Below are positions 6,767 to 13,929 of a DNA stretch of 14,740 nucleotides, piece by piece. The translations under genes were made by a program, and so were the position numbers. The notes beneath the pieces were generated by a model, which was given only the letters and a program-made list of their open reading frames with translations, searched no databases and was not told the origin of the DNA. Positions within the stretch are counted from its first letter, which is position 1; each line of letters starts with the position of its first letter. Source of the DNA: Chryseobacterium sp. (GTDB lineage: Bacteria > Bacteroidota > Bacteroidia > Flavobacteriales > Weeksellaceae); NCBI GenBank assembly GCA_030146295.1, contig JASLCD010000389.1, positions 1 to 14,740 on the forward strand. Direction: 5' to 3'.

Positions 6767-7336
6767 TTAATAGATAAATGGAATTAGTTTCTTCGTGTTT
6801 TTCCGGTATTGAATATATTCATCACCAAACTGTTCTACCAAAGCCTGCTCTTCGATCCTGATCCGGTAAGCAAACGCTAAAAACGGAGGTACAAAAGCAA
6901 AGATTAATGACAGCCAGTTATTTAAATACAAACCTAGTCCAAGCGAGGTCAGCAGAGAAAAAGCATAAGAAGGATGTCTCAGATATTTATAAAATCCCTC
7001 TTTTTTGATTTTATGATCCTGTCTGATAGTAACATCTACTGTAAAGTATTTACCCAGAGATCGGATGATCATGTATCTGAAAATAATTCCTGTAAGAATA
7101 AGAAGCTCACCAAGATAAAGAATCCAGCTTCCGTCAACAATGGTAAAATGAGTATGATAAGAAATGAATATCGCACTCATTATAGAAAAAGGAATGGCGA
7201 GCCATAGAATATTCAGGGTTGATTTATCTTTGTTTTTCTGATCTTCTTTACCGGATTTTAACATGTTTTTGTACAGAAATTCAGTAACAAACCAGGCCCC
7301 CATTGAAATATAGAACAGCGTTGATAAAGTATTCAT
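6767..7336 (-). CDS. ICMT-like (isoprenylcysteine methyltransferase family) membrane methyltransferase
   Basis: The 189-residue integral membrane protein has about five hydrophobic segments and the C-terminal signature of the isoprenylcysteine carboxyl methyltransferase/PEMT group (PF04140/PF04191). These are GFYKYLRHPSYAFSLL with Arg120-His121-Pro122, and RIRIEEQALVEQFGDEYIQYR with Glu162/Glu163, which together shape the S-adenosylmethionine pocket in the family. Bacteria lack prenylated CaaX proteins in general, so the true substrate is unknown; a lipid, quinone or small-molecule methyl acceptor is possible. It is the third gene of the unit starting with the histidine kinase, 54 bases after a 2TM gene, which suggests a role in the same sensing or response pathway. 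The ATG at 7336 gives a standard length. No terminator separates it from the downstream 2TM gene, so read-through to the response regulator is possible. Confidence 0.87.
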   Translation of the reverse strand: MNTLSTLFYISMGAWFVTEFLYKNMLKSGKEDQKNKDKSTLNILWLAIPFSIMSAIFISYHTHFTIVDGSWILYLGELLILTGIIFRYMIIRSLGKYFTVDVTIRQDHKIKKEGFYKYLRHPSYAFSLLTSLGLGLYLNNWLSLIFAFVPPFLAFAYRIRIEEQALVEQFGDEYIQYRKNTKKLIPFIY

Positions 7337-7390
7337 TTGTAATCAGTTTTTAAAGTTAAAAGTGTTTTTGAATAAAAATTGGTAGTTCCT

Positions 7391-7696
7391 TTACTGATCT
7401 TTCTGTTTATCCATCAGTTCTTTAATCTTATTATCTTCCCATTTCCTGATAAAATTTACACGGGGCAGAAAAACTGTAAAAGCGTGCGCTGCAAGTCCTA
7501 TTCCCCAGAAAGTGGCTGTAAAAAAGTTTTTAAACTGAAAATAACTCTCACCTGGTTTAAGACTCATACAATTATAGACAACGATCATGGTATTCACTGC
7601 GATATAGGCGAATAAATGTCCGTAAAAACCCCGTAATCTTTCTACCTGTCTTCTGGCACGTTGATATTCTATATCATTTTCGTCAAATCTTTCCAT
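7391..7696 (-). CDS. 2TM-domain membrane protein (101 aa)
   Basis: A 2TM-family protein (PF13239) with the N-terminal segment YQRARRQVERLRGFYGHL, a first helix (AYIAVNTMIVVYNCM), a second helix (TATFWGIGLAAHAFTVF) and the terminal charged helix RKWEDNKIKELMDKQK. It keeps the WGIG.A.HA core. The gene starts four bases after the stop codon of the kinase at 7701-9014, so translation is probably coupled and the two proteins are made together. Since the kinase carries the same domain at its C-terminus, pairing between the free and fused 2TM domains in the membrane is an attractive but untested idea. Confidence 0.92.
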   Translation of the reverse strand: MERFDENDIEYQRARRQVERLRGFYGHLFAYIAVNTMIVVYNCMSLKPGESYFQFKNFFTATFWGIGLAAHAFTVFLPRVNFIRKWEDNKIKELMDKQKDQ

Positions 7697-7700
7697 CGCT

Positions 7701-9014
7701 TTATTTTTTTTGTTTGTTCATAATTTCACGAATCTTCTTTTCCTGCCATGATTCTCCTACCCCAAACACCTGAAAGGCATGGGATGCCACCCCAATTCCC
7801 CATCCCAGTACCGGAAACCAAAACCACTGATTTCTGCTGCTGGTATATAGGTTGATAAAGATTAAAAAAGTGCATACAGTGCAGTAAGAAATCAGATTCA
7901 TATAAAAGCTTTTCATCTCTTTTACTCTCTTTTGTGCACGTTGATATGCAGCAGAATCATCTTCAGCTTTCACACTGGAAATTTGCGGTTTATTCAAAAG
8001 CATCGGAAGTTTTACTTTAAAGTGATCTTCTGATTTTTCTATGAATACATTCCGATCGGTAAGCAGAGAATAACGCTGTACAATATTCGCCAGACCAATT
8101 CCTGAGCTTTCTTTGATCTGCTCTCTTACCTGCAAATTGTTTTCAATGCAAAGCGTGTTTCCGTCCGAAAAAATTCTGATGGTCAAAGGTTTTGATGATG
8201 TTGCGAAATTATGCTTAATACAGTTCTCCAAAAGCAGCTGTAAAGACAGCGGAACAACATATTTCTGGTAATCTTCCTGAGCAACATCAAAAGTAAAATC
8301 GACGCTGTCTTCAAACCTTGTTTTCAAAAGATCACAATAGGTTTTGGCAAATTCTATTTCATCTTCCACCGTTACCAGCTCTTTATCCTTCTGTTCAAGT
8401 ACATACCGGTAAATCTTTGACATTGAAGCAGTAAACTTCTGAGCCTGCCTTGGATTTTCATCGATCAATGAGCTTAAAACATTCAGAGAATTGAAAAGGA
8501 AATGAGGGTCCAGCTGGTTCTTTAAGCTTTCAAACTGAGCGTTTGCTGATTTGGCAATAAGCTTCTGCTCTACCACTTCTTTTCTGGAAGTCTTTTTCAG
8601 TTCTTCCATGAAGCTTTTTGCGTGAAGGAATGCAGAAATCAGAAGAGCAATATTGATCATAAACCAATTGGTTACTCCATATTTTGCAGAGAAAAACTCT
8701 TGTATGGTAGCCGTTTTCTGAATCACAACATAGTTCATATAGTTACAGAAATAGACCAGAATAAAGTTCCCGATGATAATAGAAATGATACTTAATATGG
8801 CTCTTGTGCGAGTAGCTTCGGACCAGGGAAATTTTTTGTTGAGGAATTCGTTGATAAATCCGTTTCCAAATCCCAGGACAAAAGAATACATGGTTGAAAG
8901 AAGCAATGTGATCAGAAAAGTCTGCAAAGTCTTTTCGTTATTAAAAAACAAAAAGAAAAACAATGTGGTTCCTAATGACGTCCAGAGTAATATTCTAAAG
9001 TATTTACGTTTCAT
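7701..9014 (-). CDS. LytS/YpdA-type sensor histidine kinase with fused C-terminal 2TM domain
   Basis: This kinase (437 residues from ATG 9014) has an N-terminal region of about four membrane helices (residues 5-135), a His_kinase domain (PF06580) with phosphoacceptor His171 in QLDPHFLFNSLN, an ATPase domain with the N-box LLLENCIKHN (about 260-269) and the G-box SSGIGLANI (303-311). A complete 2TM domain follows (about 355-437: YQRAQKRVKEMKSFY, then FPVLGWGIGVASHAF and SWQEKKIREIMNKQKK). The catalytic module is thus held to the membrane at both ends. The partner is most likely the LytTR regulator at 5234-5977. The frame extends to a TTG at 9059, but a TAATTTTG -7 element at 9032-9039 would place the transcript start inside that extension, so ATG 9014 is chosen. 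A LytTR-type operator lies upstream, pointing to autoregulation. Confidence 0.94.
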   Translation of the reverse strand: MKRKYFRILLWTSLGTTLFFFLFFNNEKTLQTFLITLLLSTMYSFVLGFGNGFINEFLNKKFPWSEATRTRAILSIISIIIGNFILVYFCNYMNYVVIQKTATIQEFFSAKYGVTNWFMINIALLISAFLHAKSFMEELKKTSRKEVVEQKLIAKSANAQFESLKNQLDPHFLFNSLNVLSSLIDENPRQAQKFTASMSKIYRYVLEQKDKELVTVEDEIEFAKTYCDLLKTRFEDSVDFTFDVAQEDYQKYVVPLSLQLLLENCIKHNFATSSKPLTIRIFSDGNTLCIENNLQVREQIKESSGIGLANIVQRYSLLTDRNVFIEKSEDHFKVKLPMLLNKPQISSVKAEDDSAAYQRAQKRVKEMKSFYMNLISYCTVCTFLIFINLYTSSRNQWFWFPVLGWGIGVASHAFQVFGVGESWQEKKIREIMNKQKK

Positions 9015-9031
9015 GATCTGTTTTCTTGACT

Positions 9032-9062
9032 CAAAATTAGTTTTTATTAAAGGTATCAAAAA
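9032..9062 (-). promoter_or_regulatory. Bacteroidota-type promoter before the histidine kinase
   Basis: On the minus strand TAATTTTG (9039 to 9032) matches TAnnTTTG exactly and TTTTTG (9062 to 9057) supplies the -33 element, with a 17-bp spacer. The transcript would start near 9025 and reach the ATG at 9014 after a very short leader. This also rules against the TTG start at 9059. Confidence 0.65.
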
Positions 9063-9072
9063 TTAATTCTTA

Positions 9073-9102
9073 CCGAAGGGCTGATTTTCTTCCCTGAACG
9101 GT
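9073..9102 (-). promoter_or_regulatory. LytTR-type operator B
   Basis: On the minus strand ACCGTTCAG (9102-9094) is followed after 12 bp by GCCCTTCGG (9081-9073), again with a 21-bp period, ending 33 bp upstream of the kinase -7 element. The upstream half fits the published LytTR consensus ([TA][AC][CA]GTTN[AG][TG]) exactly; the downstream half is degenerate. It lies directly beyond the terminator of the TonB operon. Confidence 0.7.
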
Positions 9103-9104
9103 AT

Positions 9105-9129
9105 AAAAAAACCTTCACGAATGAAGGTT
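9105..9129 (-). terminator. Rho-independent terminator of the TonB-receptor operon
   Basis: On the minus strand AACCTTCA and TGAAGGTT form a perfect 8-bp stem (9122-9129 with 9110-9117) around a TTCG loop, followed by a run of T. It lies about 33 bases after the stop of the gene at 9162-9821 and insulates the kinase promoter from that operon. Confidence 0.92.
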
Positions 9130-9161
9130 GATTTCTATGTAAAAAAGAGATCCGGAGCTGC

Positions 9162-9821
9162 CTATTTCGCTTTTTCTGCCGGAAGGCTTAGGAAATAATC
9201 GGCTTCTCCTTTGCCCCAGTTAGGATCTAAAGCGGTTTTGGATTTGTAGGCCTTAAATTTTGCCTGCGCATCTTTGAACATTTCCAATCCTTTGGTTTTG
9301 CTGCCTCCATACTGCTCAGGCGTAAAATAAACGTCCTCAGCTCTGATAAGAGCGATTCTTGGGTTTGCAGGGTCTAATTTTTCTGCTGTAGAAAGCTCTT
9401 CAGCAGCTCTGGCACCATCAGTCATATAACGTTGTGCCGGATTTACCATCATTCTCAGGGAATAAGACATTTTTCTCAACAGGTGAATTTCTGCATTGTC
9501 TGCTCCGGCGAGGTTCTGTGCCATTGAAAGCTGTTTTTCAGCCTGATCTGCGATGGCATCCAGTTCCTGCATTTTTCCGTCTCTCATCAATGTTCTTCCT
9601 TTTTGAATATAAGAAAATGCCGCATAGTATGCCGGAAGCCACTTTGTGCTTTCCTTACTTCCAATTCTCTGAAAATCGTTGGCCAGAGTCTGGAAATCTT
9701 CCGATGTTTTGCAGGCTTCTATTCTTCCGATCTTTTCAGTCATTATTTTGTCATAATCTGCCTGAGCAAAAGCGGTTAAGCTCACAAAAGCTAAAGCAAA
9801 GCTTAAAAGGTATTTTTTCAT
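9162..9821 (-). CDS. secreted TPR-like protein (219 aa)
   Basis: The protein begins with a clear signal peptide (MKKYLLSFALAFVSLTAFAQ, cleavage probably after AFAQ), so it acts in the periplasm or outside. The mature part is helical with alternating small and aromatic residues; WLPAYYAAFSYIQKG and ELSTAEKLDPANPRIALIRAE read like TPR units (the latter with the DP.N junction typical of TPRs). No enzyme motif is visible. It follows the TonB-dependent receptor by 50 bases with no terminator between them, and a strong terminator follows its own stop, so it is the second and last gene of that operon. It may be a periplasmic partner of the receptor, but this rests only on position. The ATG at 9821 is fixed by the signal peptide. 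Confidence 0.85.
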   Translation of the reverse strand: MKKYLLSFALAFVSLTAFAQADYDKIMTEKIGRIEACKTSEDFQTLANDFQRIGSKESTKWLPAYYAAFSYIQKGRTLMRDGKMQELDAIADQAEKQLSMAQNLAGADNAEIHLLRKMSYSLRMMVNPAQRYMTDGARAAEELSTAEKLDPANPRIALIRAEDVYFTPEQYGGSKTKGLEMFKDAQAKFKAYKSKTALDPNWGKGEADYFLSLPAEKAK

Positions 9822-9871
9822 GATATCAAATTTTAAAAGTTAGTATGTTTGTTTGCCCTAAGGTATGTTTT

Positions 9872-12118
9872 TTATAAATTATTGTTAATAGCATCATCTG
9901 TTTTATCTACTCCAAAGCTTATAAATGCTCCAATAAACACAAAAGTATTGACTGGCGGCACAATGGCAGAACTTCTGGATCCATCTGCAGAGAAATTATA
10001 GCCGTATACATTCTTTGATCCTAAAATATTGCTGACACTCAATACGAATACGGGAAAAGCTTTCGCATCTTTTTTACCGATATTGGGCAGATAATTGATA
10101 CTGAAATTCAAAGCATTGTAATCTTTTAATCGGCCTTCACTTCTTGTATAATTAATTGCTTTTCCATTGTCAAATGTAGAAGCAATATCATAGTAAGGAC
10201 GTCCTTTTGCATAGGTATATGATAAGTTTACCCCCAGCTTCCATTCCGGAATGAATCTTTTTGCCACCGCAGAAAGGGTATGCTCAGCAGCGAAACTTGG
10301 CTGCAGGCTGACCGGATAATTAAGAAAATCTCTTTTGGAATCCAGATAGGAGTAACTGATCCAATAATCAATATTTTCAAACGTTTTTTTATTATCTCTC
10401 CAGAAAAACTCCACTCCTTTTGCATATCCGTATCCATTGTTGTTTAAAGCGGTCTGAATCTGCTGATTCTGTTCTTTATCCTGGTTAACATTAAATGTTT
10501 TAATCAGCTGGTCGTATTTCTTATAAAATGCTTCAAAACGTAACGTTCTGCCTTCTGAAGCTCTCTGAACCTGAAAAATATAATGCTGAGACTTCTGGAA
10601 ACCAAGGTCTGCAGGCCCATTGATGTATTTACTTTCAGGATTCTGATAAAAAAGACCATAGGCTAAGGAAGTTGTCCAGTCTTTCGCCAAACGGTATGCA
10701 ATGGCAAAACGAGGGGCAATATTATTCTTTCCTAAAAATGAAGAATGCTCTGCTCTTACTCCTATTTTTGCTGATAATGCATTGCTGAATCCCAGATCCG
10801 TCTCAAGAAAAGCAGAAGAGATCAAATCTTTATAATGTTTCTGCACCGCTTCAAAATTCAGATTTTCATCAGTATTGTTCAACTCAAATCCTCCTCTCAG
10901 AGCACTGATTCTGTTGATCTTTCTTTCAAGAACGGCTTTGAAGTTCAAATAATTTCCGTCCGTAAGAAGCTGGTTTCTGTTGGATTCAATATCATTGGTT
11001 TCTGTAGAAAAATGAAGATCAGATCTGTTGTACGAATAAGATCCTCCTACATTCAGTAGATATTTTCCAAATTTCTGCTTAAAAGACACGTTATGAAATG
11101 TATTTTTACCATTAAGCTTTACCAGGCTGAAATCATATCCTGGCTCAAGACTTTCTGACTTTACTCCCATTTTATTGGAGTTGAACATGCCGTAGTATTT
11201 GAAAAATCCGCCAGATTTTGTTTTAAATCTGAAATTCACATCTCCATTCACTCCCTGTGGTGCTTCAATAAAATCTGTATTAAAATTAAAGACTTTCTGC
11301 ATCAGGCTTAATATTGAATATCCCGCTGTAGCTCCGTAGGAATAGTTTTTATTATCACCAAGCTTCTGAAATCCTGCATTCAGGAAAATAGGTGAAACGC
11401 CTAAGCTGTAAGAACTCTGATCGGGAAGATCAACACTTTCCAACATCAAAGCTCCTGAAAGAGCCTGGCCATATAACGCAGAATAGCCGCCGCTTGAAAA
11501 TATATTTCCTTTGAAAAGAGAGGTATTGAACTGATCTCTTCCTGCAATTCCGGGAACAGAGTTGGAAAAATAATTGTTGATCAGGCTTCCGTCCATAAAA
11601 ATTTTAGATTCTGTACCGGTTCCTCCGCGAATGAAAAGCCCTTCCGTACCTCCTACTTTCTGTACTCCAGGCAGGTAGGTCAAGGCCGAAGAAATCTGAC
11701 CGTCTGCCCCTGCGGTGGTATAAATATCAATTGGAGAAAGCAATGCTGTTGCTCTTTTTTTATCACTTGCTTCAATAGATCCTGCAGAAACCACTACTGC
11801 ATCAATTTCGCTGATCTGTTCTTTAAGGTCAACATTTAAAGAAATCTCCTGATTCTCAATAGAAACCGATCTTTCCACATTTTCATATTTCGGGTGGGTA
11901 AACGTTATTGTATGTGCTCCTTTTTCTGAAGTTTCAAAAGAAAAATTACCCTGAGCATCTGTTGTGGTTCCATCATAGGTATCTTTCAGAGTGACATTTA
12001 CCTCACCCACCCCTTTGTTTTTAAAGGATACTTTTCCTGAGATCTTCACCTGTGAATACCCCATTATGGAAGTGAGCAGAAGAATCAGAAACAGTATGTT
12101 TTGTCCTTGTGTTTTCAT
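9872..12118 (-). CDS. TonB-dependent outer-membrane receptor with carboxypeptidase-regulatory-like domain
   Basis: The 748-residue protein has a signal peptide (MKTQGQNILFLILLLTSIMG, ending near GYSQ), then a carboxypeptidase-regulatory-like beta domain (about residues 24-105: ISGKVSFKNKGVGEVNV and TTTDAQGNFSFET). A plug domain follows (about 110-225, with YLPGVQKVGGTEGLFIRGG, KIFMDG and YGQALSGALML), then a long beta-barrel to the end. It should import a ligand with energy from TonB-ExbBD. There is no adjacent SusD-like protein, so it is not a classic SusCD pair; the substrate cannot be told. The frame runs to an ATG at 12148, but the TATTTTTG -7 element at 12137-12144 lies between the two ATGs, so the start at 12118 is preferred and fits the signal peptide. 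A LytTR-type operator upstream links it to the adjacent two-component system. Confidence 0.94.
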   Translation of the reverse strand: MKTQGQNILFLILLLTSIMGYSQVKISGKVSFKNKGVGEVNVTLKDTYDGTTTDAQGNFSFETSEKGAHTITFTHPKYENVERSVSIENQEISLNVDLKEQISEIDAVVVSAGSIEASDKKRATALLSPIDIYTTAGADGQISSALTYLPGVQKVGGTEGLFIRGGTGTESKIFMDGSLINNYFSNSVPGIAGRDQFNTSLFKGNIFSSGGYSALYGQALSGALMLESVDLPDQSSYSLGVSPIFLNAGFQKLGDNKNYSYGATAGYSILSLMQKVFNFNTDFIEAPQGVNGDVNFRFKTKSGGFFKYYGMFNSNKMGVKSESLEPGYDFSLVKLNGKNTFHNVSFKQKFGKYLLNVGGSYSYNRSDLHFSTETNDIESNRNQLLTDGNYLNFKAVLERKINRISALRGGFELNNTDENLNFEAVQKHYKDLISSAFLETDLGFSNALSAKIGVRAEHSSFLGKNNIAPRFAIAYRLAKDWTTSLAYGLFYQNPESKYINGPADLGFQKSQHYIFQVQRASEGRTLRFEAFYKKYDQLIKTFNVNQDKEQNQQIQTALNNNGYGYAKGVEFFWRDNKKTFENIDYWISYSYLDSKRDFLNYPVSLQPSFAAEHTLSAVAKRFIPEWKLGVNLSYTYAKGRPYYDIASTFDNGKAINYTRSEGRLKDYNALNFSINYLPNIGKKDAKAFPVFVLSVSNILGSKNVYGYNFSADGSRSSAIVPPVNTFVFIGAFISFGVDKTDDAINNNL

Positions 12119-12136
12119 TTTTATTGTTTTCTGAGT

Positions 12137-12144
12137 CAAAAATA
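12137..12144 (-). promoter_or_regulatory. -7 promoter element before the TonB receptor
   Basis: TATTTTTG on the minus strand matches TAnnTTTG. No good -33 TTTG is seen at the expected distance (TTTTTACAG lies there), which fits a promoter that depends on an activator. It lies 34 bp downstream of the LytTR-type repeats. Confidence 0.55.
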
Positions 12145-12178
12145 GCATGATAAATACCTTTCTGTAAAAAAATTGTTA

Positions 12179-12208
12179 CTGAAAGGCATTCTTTTGTTTC
12201 CGAACGGT
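12179..12208 (-). promoter_or_regulatory. LytTR-type operator C
   Basis: On the minus strand ACCGTTCGG (12208-12200) is followed after 12 bp by GCCTTTCAG (12187-12179), with a 21-bp period. The repeat is squeezed between the stop codon of the AraC-type gene (12211) and the promoter of the TonB receptor. The upstream half matches the LytTR consensus exactly. Confidence 0.68.
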
Positions 12209-12210
12209 AA

Positions 12211-13134
12211 TTAATGAACCGGAATGCAAAAATCTACGATCATCTTTCCTTCCGGATGCTCTTTAAAGTTAGTGTGATAGATTTCGAAAGGAAAGGTTCT
12301 TCTTATGGAATATTTATTTTCATTCATCCATAAAAACAAAGAAACCCAGCACTTCTCAAAGTCTTCAAGGGTAACTTCACCGCTTCCTACAATGTATTTT
12401 CCGGCCTCTATTGTTTCTGCAAATACTTCGCCCTCCTGTTGTGGTAGTTTTTCATCCAAAAGCATACAAGCATGAATCCTGACTTTATCTAGAGGGGTGA
12501 TCTTGCAGCTGTCGTGATAAACAGAAATCATTTTGACATTCTCCCGTGGAAAAAGGCTCTTTCTGCTGGCCCAGTCTATCAAAACATTAAAAGAGGGCTC
12601 TACATTGGCAATTCCCAGGCTCATTACTGCTGCCAGATTCATTTCCGGCATTTCTTTTACTGCGATTTTTAAATTCATATTGGTCCAATTTAATAGGTTT
12701 TCAATATTGCAAATGTATTGGCTGAAAACTGTATCAACTTGTCCGTTCTTGCTTTGTGTTTGTAAAATCTTGTGAAATATTTCCGGAGCAGATCTTCGGA
12801 ATTCTGTGGGAGGTACCCCGTAATATTTTTTGAATGTTTTGCAGAAAACAGAGTGGTTTGAAAATCCAAGATTCCAATAGATATCTTTAATCTGCATGTT
12901 TTTGTGCACAGCCAGATGAAGGGCACTTTTTTCTATTTTCTTCCTGATGATATAACTCTGCAGAGTTTCACCTGTAATCTGTTTAAATATTCTGTGAAAA
13001 TGAAACGGGGAATAAGAACTGGTCTCTGAAACTTTTTCCAGAGACAGATCTTCATCAATATGATGATCAATATATTGAATTGTTTTTACAATTCGTTTTT
13101 TATACTCTTCCAATTCAAAGTTGTTAGTTTGCAA
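12211..13134 (-). CDS. AraC-family regulator with GyrI-like effector domain
   Basis: The N-terminal 115 residues are a double helix-turn-helix AraC domain: IDEDLSLEKVSETSSYSPFHFHRIFK (shown here only as recognition: S-P-F-H-F-H-R-I-F), then IKDIYWNLGFSNHSVFCKTF and YYGVPPTEFR. The C-terminal part (about 150-307) fits a GyrI-like/AraC effector-binding domain, with MPEMNLAAVMSLG and a final FCIPV strand, as in Rob-type regulators that bind small hydrophobic molecules. The ligand is unknown. The start is odd: there is no ATG upstream of the helix-turn-helix; the frame is closed by a stop 36 bases before a TTG at 13134, and another TTG lies at 13113 (before GAAGAG). A TATCTTTG at 13132-13139 overlaps the first TTG. 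It lies 68 bases after the phosphopantetheinyl transferase gene. Confidence 0.88.
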   Translation of the reverse strand: MQTNNFELEEYKKRIVKTIQYIDHHIDEDLSLEKVSETSSYSPFHFHRIFKQITGETLQSYIIRKKIEKSALHLAVHKNMQIKDIYWNLGFSNHSVFCKTFKKYYGVPPTEFRRSAPEIFHKILQTQSKNGQVDTVFSQYICNIENLLNWTNMNLKIAVKEMPEMNLAAVMSLGIANVEPSFNVLIDWASRKSLFPRENVKMISVYHDSCKITPLDKVRIHACMLLDEKLPQQEGEVFAETIEAGKYIVGSGEVTLEDFEKCWVSLFLWMNENKYSIRRTFPFEIYHTNFKEHPEGKMIVDFCIPVH

Positions 13135-13202
13135 AGATATTTTTCCGGAGCGGAGTTCTGTTGTCTTTTATTGCTATTGTGAAGAAACAGGTTCATTTTT
13201 CA

Positions 13203-13850
13203 TTACAAAATGTCTTCTTCAAAATGTTTAAAAAGAGGGATTACATTTTTAATCTCCGGATCTGAAGAGGCTATATAGCTATGGTAATCTTCATGAATAA
13301 AAATTTTTTTTATAAAGAAATTTTCATCTTCAATCCTACACTCATCATTTACTACTTCAAAAGAATCCAGGGGAAGCATCATCCCAGCTCCATGTGCCTT
13401 TATGACAGCTTCTTTTCTCGTCCAATAGGTAAAAAATCCTTTCACTTTATCCTCAGAATCATGAATTTCCTGAAACTCATTGGTTGTCATCTGAAAAGTG
13501 AAGTCCAGATAACTCACCTTAGGATTATTAAATTCCAGATCTATTCCCAAAGGATATTCTGCAATAGCACAGGCAACAAGATCCTTGGAATGCGATATAT
13601 TAAAATGAAGGTTATGCCCTTTTAAATAAGGTTTTTTGTTGGGAAGAACGCCTGTCTCCATATCCGGAACGTTATAATACGTTCTCAATCCGTATAGTAA
13701 AAGAACTTTACCCAGTAAAGAAAGCTGGGCGTCCTGCCACCTTCTGTATCGCAGAATATCTTTTCTAATATCATCCGAAAGAACAGGCAGATACCGGTCT
13801 AGGACAGACTGGTGTTTTTCTTCACAGATGAATGCATACAGAATAATCAT
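13203..13850 (-). CDS. Sfp-type 4'-phosphopantetheinyl transferase
   Basis: The enzyme moves the phosphopantetheine arm of coenzyme A onto a serine of carrier proteins in fatty acid, polyketide or peptide synthesis. The 215-residue protein shows the three family motifs in order: FNISHSKDLVACA (residues 83-95), GIDLE with metal-binding Asp104 and Glu106, and YWTRKEAVIKAHGAG with Trp143, Lys146, Glu147 and Lys151. The upstream PNKKPYL is also typical. Length is that of the Sfp class, slightly short. No synthase genes lie nearby, so the carrier partner is elsewhere. The ATG at 13850 gives a good N-terminus (MIILYAFICEE). The AraC-type gene follows 68 bases downstream and may be co-transcribed. 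A small AGTAAA-N5-TTTACT dyad lies in its promoter region. Confidence 0.94.
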   Translation of the reverse strand: MIILYAFICEEKHQSVLDRYLPVLSDDIRKDILRYRRWQDAQLSLLGKVLLLYGLRTYYNVPDMETGVLPNKKPYLKGHNLHFNISHSKDLVACAIAEYPLGIDLEFNNPKVSYLDFTFQMTTNEFQEIHDSEDKVKGFFTYWTRKEAVIKAHGAGMMLPLDSFEVVNDECRIEDENFFIKKIFIHEDYHSYIASSDPEIKNVIPLFKHFEEDIL

Positions 13851-13873
13851 TTTCTATTTTTTCGACTTTTGAG

Positions 13874-13890
13874 AGTAAAGATGATTTACT
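13874..13890. promoter_or_regulatory. AGTAAA-N5-TTTACT dyad before the phosphopantetheinyl transferase
   Basis: A perfect 6-bp inverted repeat with a five-base spacer lies 24 bases upstream of the ATG at 13850, in the likely promoter. It could be a small operator, but short AT-rich dyads arise easily by chance. Confidence 0.25.
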
Positions 13891-13929
13891 TTCACCGTTA
13901 AAAATAAGCTTTTTTTCGGCTCTTTTTTA

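Noticed and set aside
9015..9059. Upstream TTG start for the histidine kinase
   Set aside because: The -7 and -33 elements lie inside this stretch, so the transcript would start after the TTG; ATG 9014 follows directly.
12119..12148. Upstream ATG for the TonB receptor
   Set aside because: It adds 10 residues ahead of a normal signal peptide and would place a good -7 element inside the coding sequence.
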